Shown here: in pieces, positions 18,249-20,000 of the stretch
Layout of the letters: each line of letters begins with the position of its first letter
Numbering within the stretch: the first letter of the stretch is position 1
Origin: Gnetum montanum
Taxonomy: Eukaryota > Streptophyta > Gnetopsida > Gnetales > Gnetaceae
NCBI GenBank assembly: GCA_015680685.1
Contig: MNCI01000903.1
Span: 37,907 to 57,906, forward strand
Direction: 5' to 3'
DNA length: 20,000 nucleotides
Program-made: the position numbers and the translations under genes
Notes under the pieces: generated by a model
What the model was told of the DNA's origin: nothing
Seen by the model: only the letters and a program-made list of their open reading frames with translations
The model's database searches: none

Positions 18249-18819
18249 GGCACTGATGGCTTTACGGGATTGAACGATCCCAAGCGGAATGATTTCGTGC
18301 GAATGGTAGCATTGATTTGGTGTGGTGGAGTAGTCAGAGCGTTTGGACATCCCCATGGGGTAGCGTCGAGCGCATGTTGTCTCTGCGTATGCACCGATTC
18401 GATTGCCTAGTAGTGCATGGGTGGTAGTGGTGAGTTGACGTGGACAAGGCCGAAAATGATGAGGACTTGAGGGTGCATCGATGTTGGTTTCGATTTGAGG
18501 ACTCTATTCACTTGGGTGACCATCTCGATGCCGTAGCATAGCGAAAAGAGCCTTTTGTGGACTCAAGGACATAGGTAGCTCCTTCCCTTGGAGTAGCTTG
18601 CGAAGTTCGAGCGCATGCTCGAACACGTCGTGAATTGTTCAAGGGTTAGGAGAAGCAGTCGGAGGGATGTTTTAAGGGCCATGTCTTGAAAATCCCTTGT
18701 CTTGGCTACGGCATGCTGTTTCTCTATGATTCATGAAGGAGTTTTCTGTTGCTCGGTCGCGTGACGGGGAATTCGGTTGACCCTGAAACTCGTTTCCATA
18801 GAGTTGCGAGATCGAAGCC
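18249..18819 (+). repeat. 572-bp repeat unit C5 (571 bp)
   Basis: A complete unit one base short. It contains the perfect inverted repeat GTTCGAGC-GCAT-GCTCGAAC at 18605-18624; other units have weaker versions (GAGCGCACGCTCGAAC). EcoRI at 18769. Confidence 0.9.
18605..18624. other. Perfect 8-bp-arm inverted repeat in unit C5
   Basis: GTTCGAGC and GCTCGAAC are separated by GCAT. If this region is transcribed as 5' ETS it would form a stable RNA hairpin. The equivalent site in other units is conserved but imperfect. Confidence 0.6.
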
Positions 18820-19026
18820 GGCACTGATGGATTTATGAGATCGAACGATCCCATGTGGAATGATTTCGTGCAAACGGTAGCGTTGAATTAGTGCGGTGGA
18901 GGAGGCAGAGCGTTTGGACACCCCCATGGGGTAGAGTCGAGCACATGTCATCATTGTGTATGCACCGATTCGATTGCCTAGTAGCGCATGGGTGGTAGTG
19001 GCGAGTTGACCTGGACGAGGTGAGAA
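18820..19026 (+). repeat. Truncated 572-bp unit C6
   Basis: A normal unit up to GAGTTGACCTGGACGAGGTG and GAGAAAGGAAGAGC near 19026. Similarity then drops abruptly. About 36% of a unit is present. Confidence 0.85.
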
Positions 19027-19527
19027 AGGAAGAGCTCTTTGTCTCTCATTCTCCATGTGTTTGCTGGTGCCTTGCTTTTTTTTTCAGTTCAAGGATTTTA
19101 TTGATTCTGGTGACTGGTTCGTGATCGTCGCATCTTGAAAATTGCCTTTCGTGGAATCAAGGACAAAGGCTTCCATTGTGATGCGAACGTTGCCATTGGC
19201 GTCAGGTCATAGTTGCGATCGCGATTCCAGGATGCATCTCCCATTTTTCTTGATGCGATAGTAGTTGAGCACGTGCGAACAGCTACGTCGGGTTTGTGTG
19301 GTTGAGGTAGCAGAGCATGTCGATGCCCCCACGGGGTAGCGTCGGGTGCATGTTTCCTCTTCATGATCACGGATCGGATAGCTCAGTAGCGCGCGGGTGG
19401 TAGATGCGAGTTCATGTGCACGTGCTGCAGTACTTGGAGGACTGAGTTTCTATTGTCCTTTATGCATGTTTGCGTGGATCATTTTTCAGTTTGTGGCCCC
19501 TGATTGTGTTCTTTGGTGCAGAACAAG
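19027..19527 (+). repeat. Diverged relative of the 572-bp unit
   Basis: Landmarks of the unit are recognisable in order but heavily changed: CAGTTCAAGGATTTTATTG, GTGGAATCAAGGACAAAGG, CCCCCACGGGGTAGCGTCG, GATAGCTCAGTAGC and GCGCGGGTGGTAG (the last at 19393-19405). Large parts between are missing or replaced. It begins with a pyrimidine-rich stretch and a T9 run (19076-19084). It is either an older repeat family or a copy that has escaped homogenisation. Confidence 0.7.
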
Positions 19528-20000
19528 TTCATGCGAATGGTATCGTTGATTTGGTGTGGTGGAGGAGGCAGAGCATTTGGATGCCCCCACGTGGTTGCGT
19601 CGAGTGCATGTCGTCTTTGCCTATGCACCGATTTGATTGCCTAGTAGCAAATGGATGGTAGTGGCGAGTTGACGTGGACGAGTTGAGAAATGACGAGGGA
19701 CTTGAGGGTGCATCGTTGTTGGTTTCGGATTGAGGACTCTATTGACTCGGGTGACCATCCTGAGGTCGTAGCACAATGAAACGATCCTTTTGTGGACTCA
19801 AGGACACAGGTAGCACCTTCCCTTGGAGTAGCTTGCGAAGTTTGAGCACACGCTCGAACACGGTTGTAAGTTGTTCAAGGGTTAGGAGAAGCAGTCGGAG
19901 GGATGTTTTGAGGGCCATGTCTCGAAAATCCCTTGTCTTGGCTACGGCACGCTGTGTCTCTGTGATTCACAAAGGAGTTTTCTATTGCTCGGTCACGTGA
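19528..20000 (+). repeat. Partial 572-bp unit C7 running off the window
   Basis: Normal similarity resumes at ATGCGAATGGTATCGTTGATTT and continues to the window end (CTCGGTCACGTGA). The array therefore continues rightward past the diverged unit. Confidence 0.85.

Larger units (their letters stand above)
15961..20000 (+). repeat. 572-bp tandem repeat array, probably in the 5' ETS
   Basis: GGCACTGATGG starts at 15961, 16533, 17105, 17677 (as GGCACTAATGG), 18249 and 18820, so periods are 572, 572, 572, 572 and 571 bp. An EcoRI site (GAATTC) recurs at 16482, 17054, 17626, 18198 and 18769. The GGGTGGTAG landmark gives the same spacing. The sequence is unrelated to the 15-bp and 29-bp families. 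If P11 is used, these repeats are transcribed as part of the pre-rRNA 5' ETS and removed in processing. Open frames are short and recur at the same place in each unit; none is supported. A non-ribosomal satellite is the alternative. Confidence 0.92.

Noticed and set aside
19061-19087. Intron 3' splice site (T-rich tract followed by CAG)
   Set aside because: It lies in the diverged 572-bp relative with no open exon on either side, so it is probably chance.
15961-20000. 5S rDNA tandem array
   Set aside because: A 572-bp period would be plausible, but no 120-bp 5S gene or A/C-box-like internal promoter could be recognised in the unit.

Overview
No protein-coding gene is supported in this window. 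It is about 20 kb of eukaryotic, almost certainly land-plant, tandem-repeat DNA. The best reading is the intergenic spacer (IGS) of a very long nuclear ribosomal DNA unit, running into the start of the 5' external transcribed spacer (ETS). The key evidence is an exact TATATAGGGGG at 13187-13197 and at 15736-15746. This is the core of the plant RNA polymerase I start-site consensus, and a given 11-mer is expected only about 0.01 times in this window on both strands. In both places it lies 63 bases after the same upstream box (GGTCC...GACCAA) and is followed by the same leader. Nine more degenerate copies of the module keep exactly the 63-base spacing. No rRNA gene is in view, so the rDNA assignment is inference. 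The species is not identified; a spacer over 15 kb would suit a plant with a large rDNA unit.

Layout. (1) 1-3906: a 29-bp tandem array (array A) cut by promoter-like modules P1-P6. (2) 3907-4503: a transition zone with P7 and P8, where 29-bp and 15-bp motifs mix. (3) 4504-6040: array B1, built from a degenerate 15-bp unit (GAGAG-CG-NN-CTC-CTT) with its own 228-bp and 1,222-bp longer repeats. It ends at P9, an inverted promoter module facing P8. (4) 6139-13123: array B2, the same 15-bp family organised into higher-order units of about 1 kb, bracketed by a 220-bp duplication exactly 6,316 bp apart. (5) 13124-13372: P10, a full promoter plus leader. (6) 13430-15672: array B3, a more degraded 15-bp array. 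(7) 15673-15920: P11, the second full promoter plus leader and the most gene-proximal promoter visible. (8) 15961-20000: a 572-bp tandem repeat, five complete units with periods of 572, 572, 572, 572 and 571 bp, then a truncated unit, a strongly diverged relative and a last partial unit. If P11 is active, this array is in the 5' ETS.

How the parts relate. The 29-bp unit carries the same sequence as the box at the upstream end of each promoter. The 15-bp unit resembles the sequence just downstream of the spacer-promoter start sites. The spacer therefore looks built by amplifying the two flanks of one Pol I promoter, an arrangement comparable in principle to the spacer promoters and enhancer repeats of Xenopus rDNA. 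Promoter spacings in array A differ by whole multiples of 29 bp. Differences between repeat copies are mostly CpG to TpG or CpA, as expected of long-methylated DNA. Many open frames exist on both strands, but they come from short stop-poor units and are not genes.
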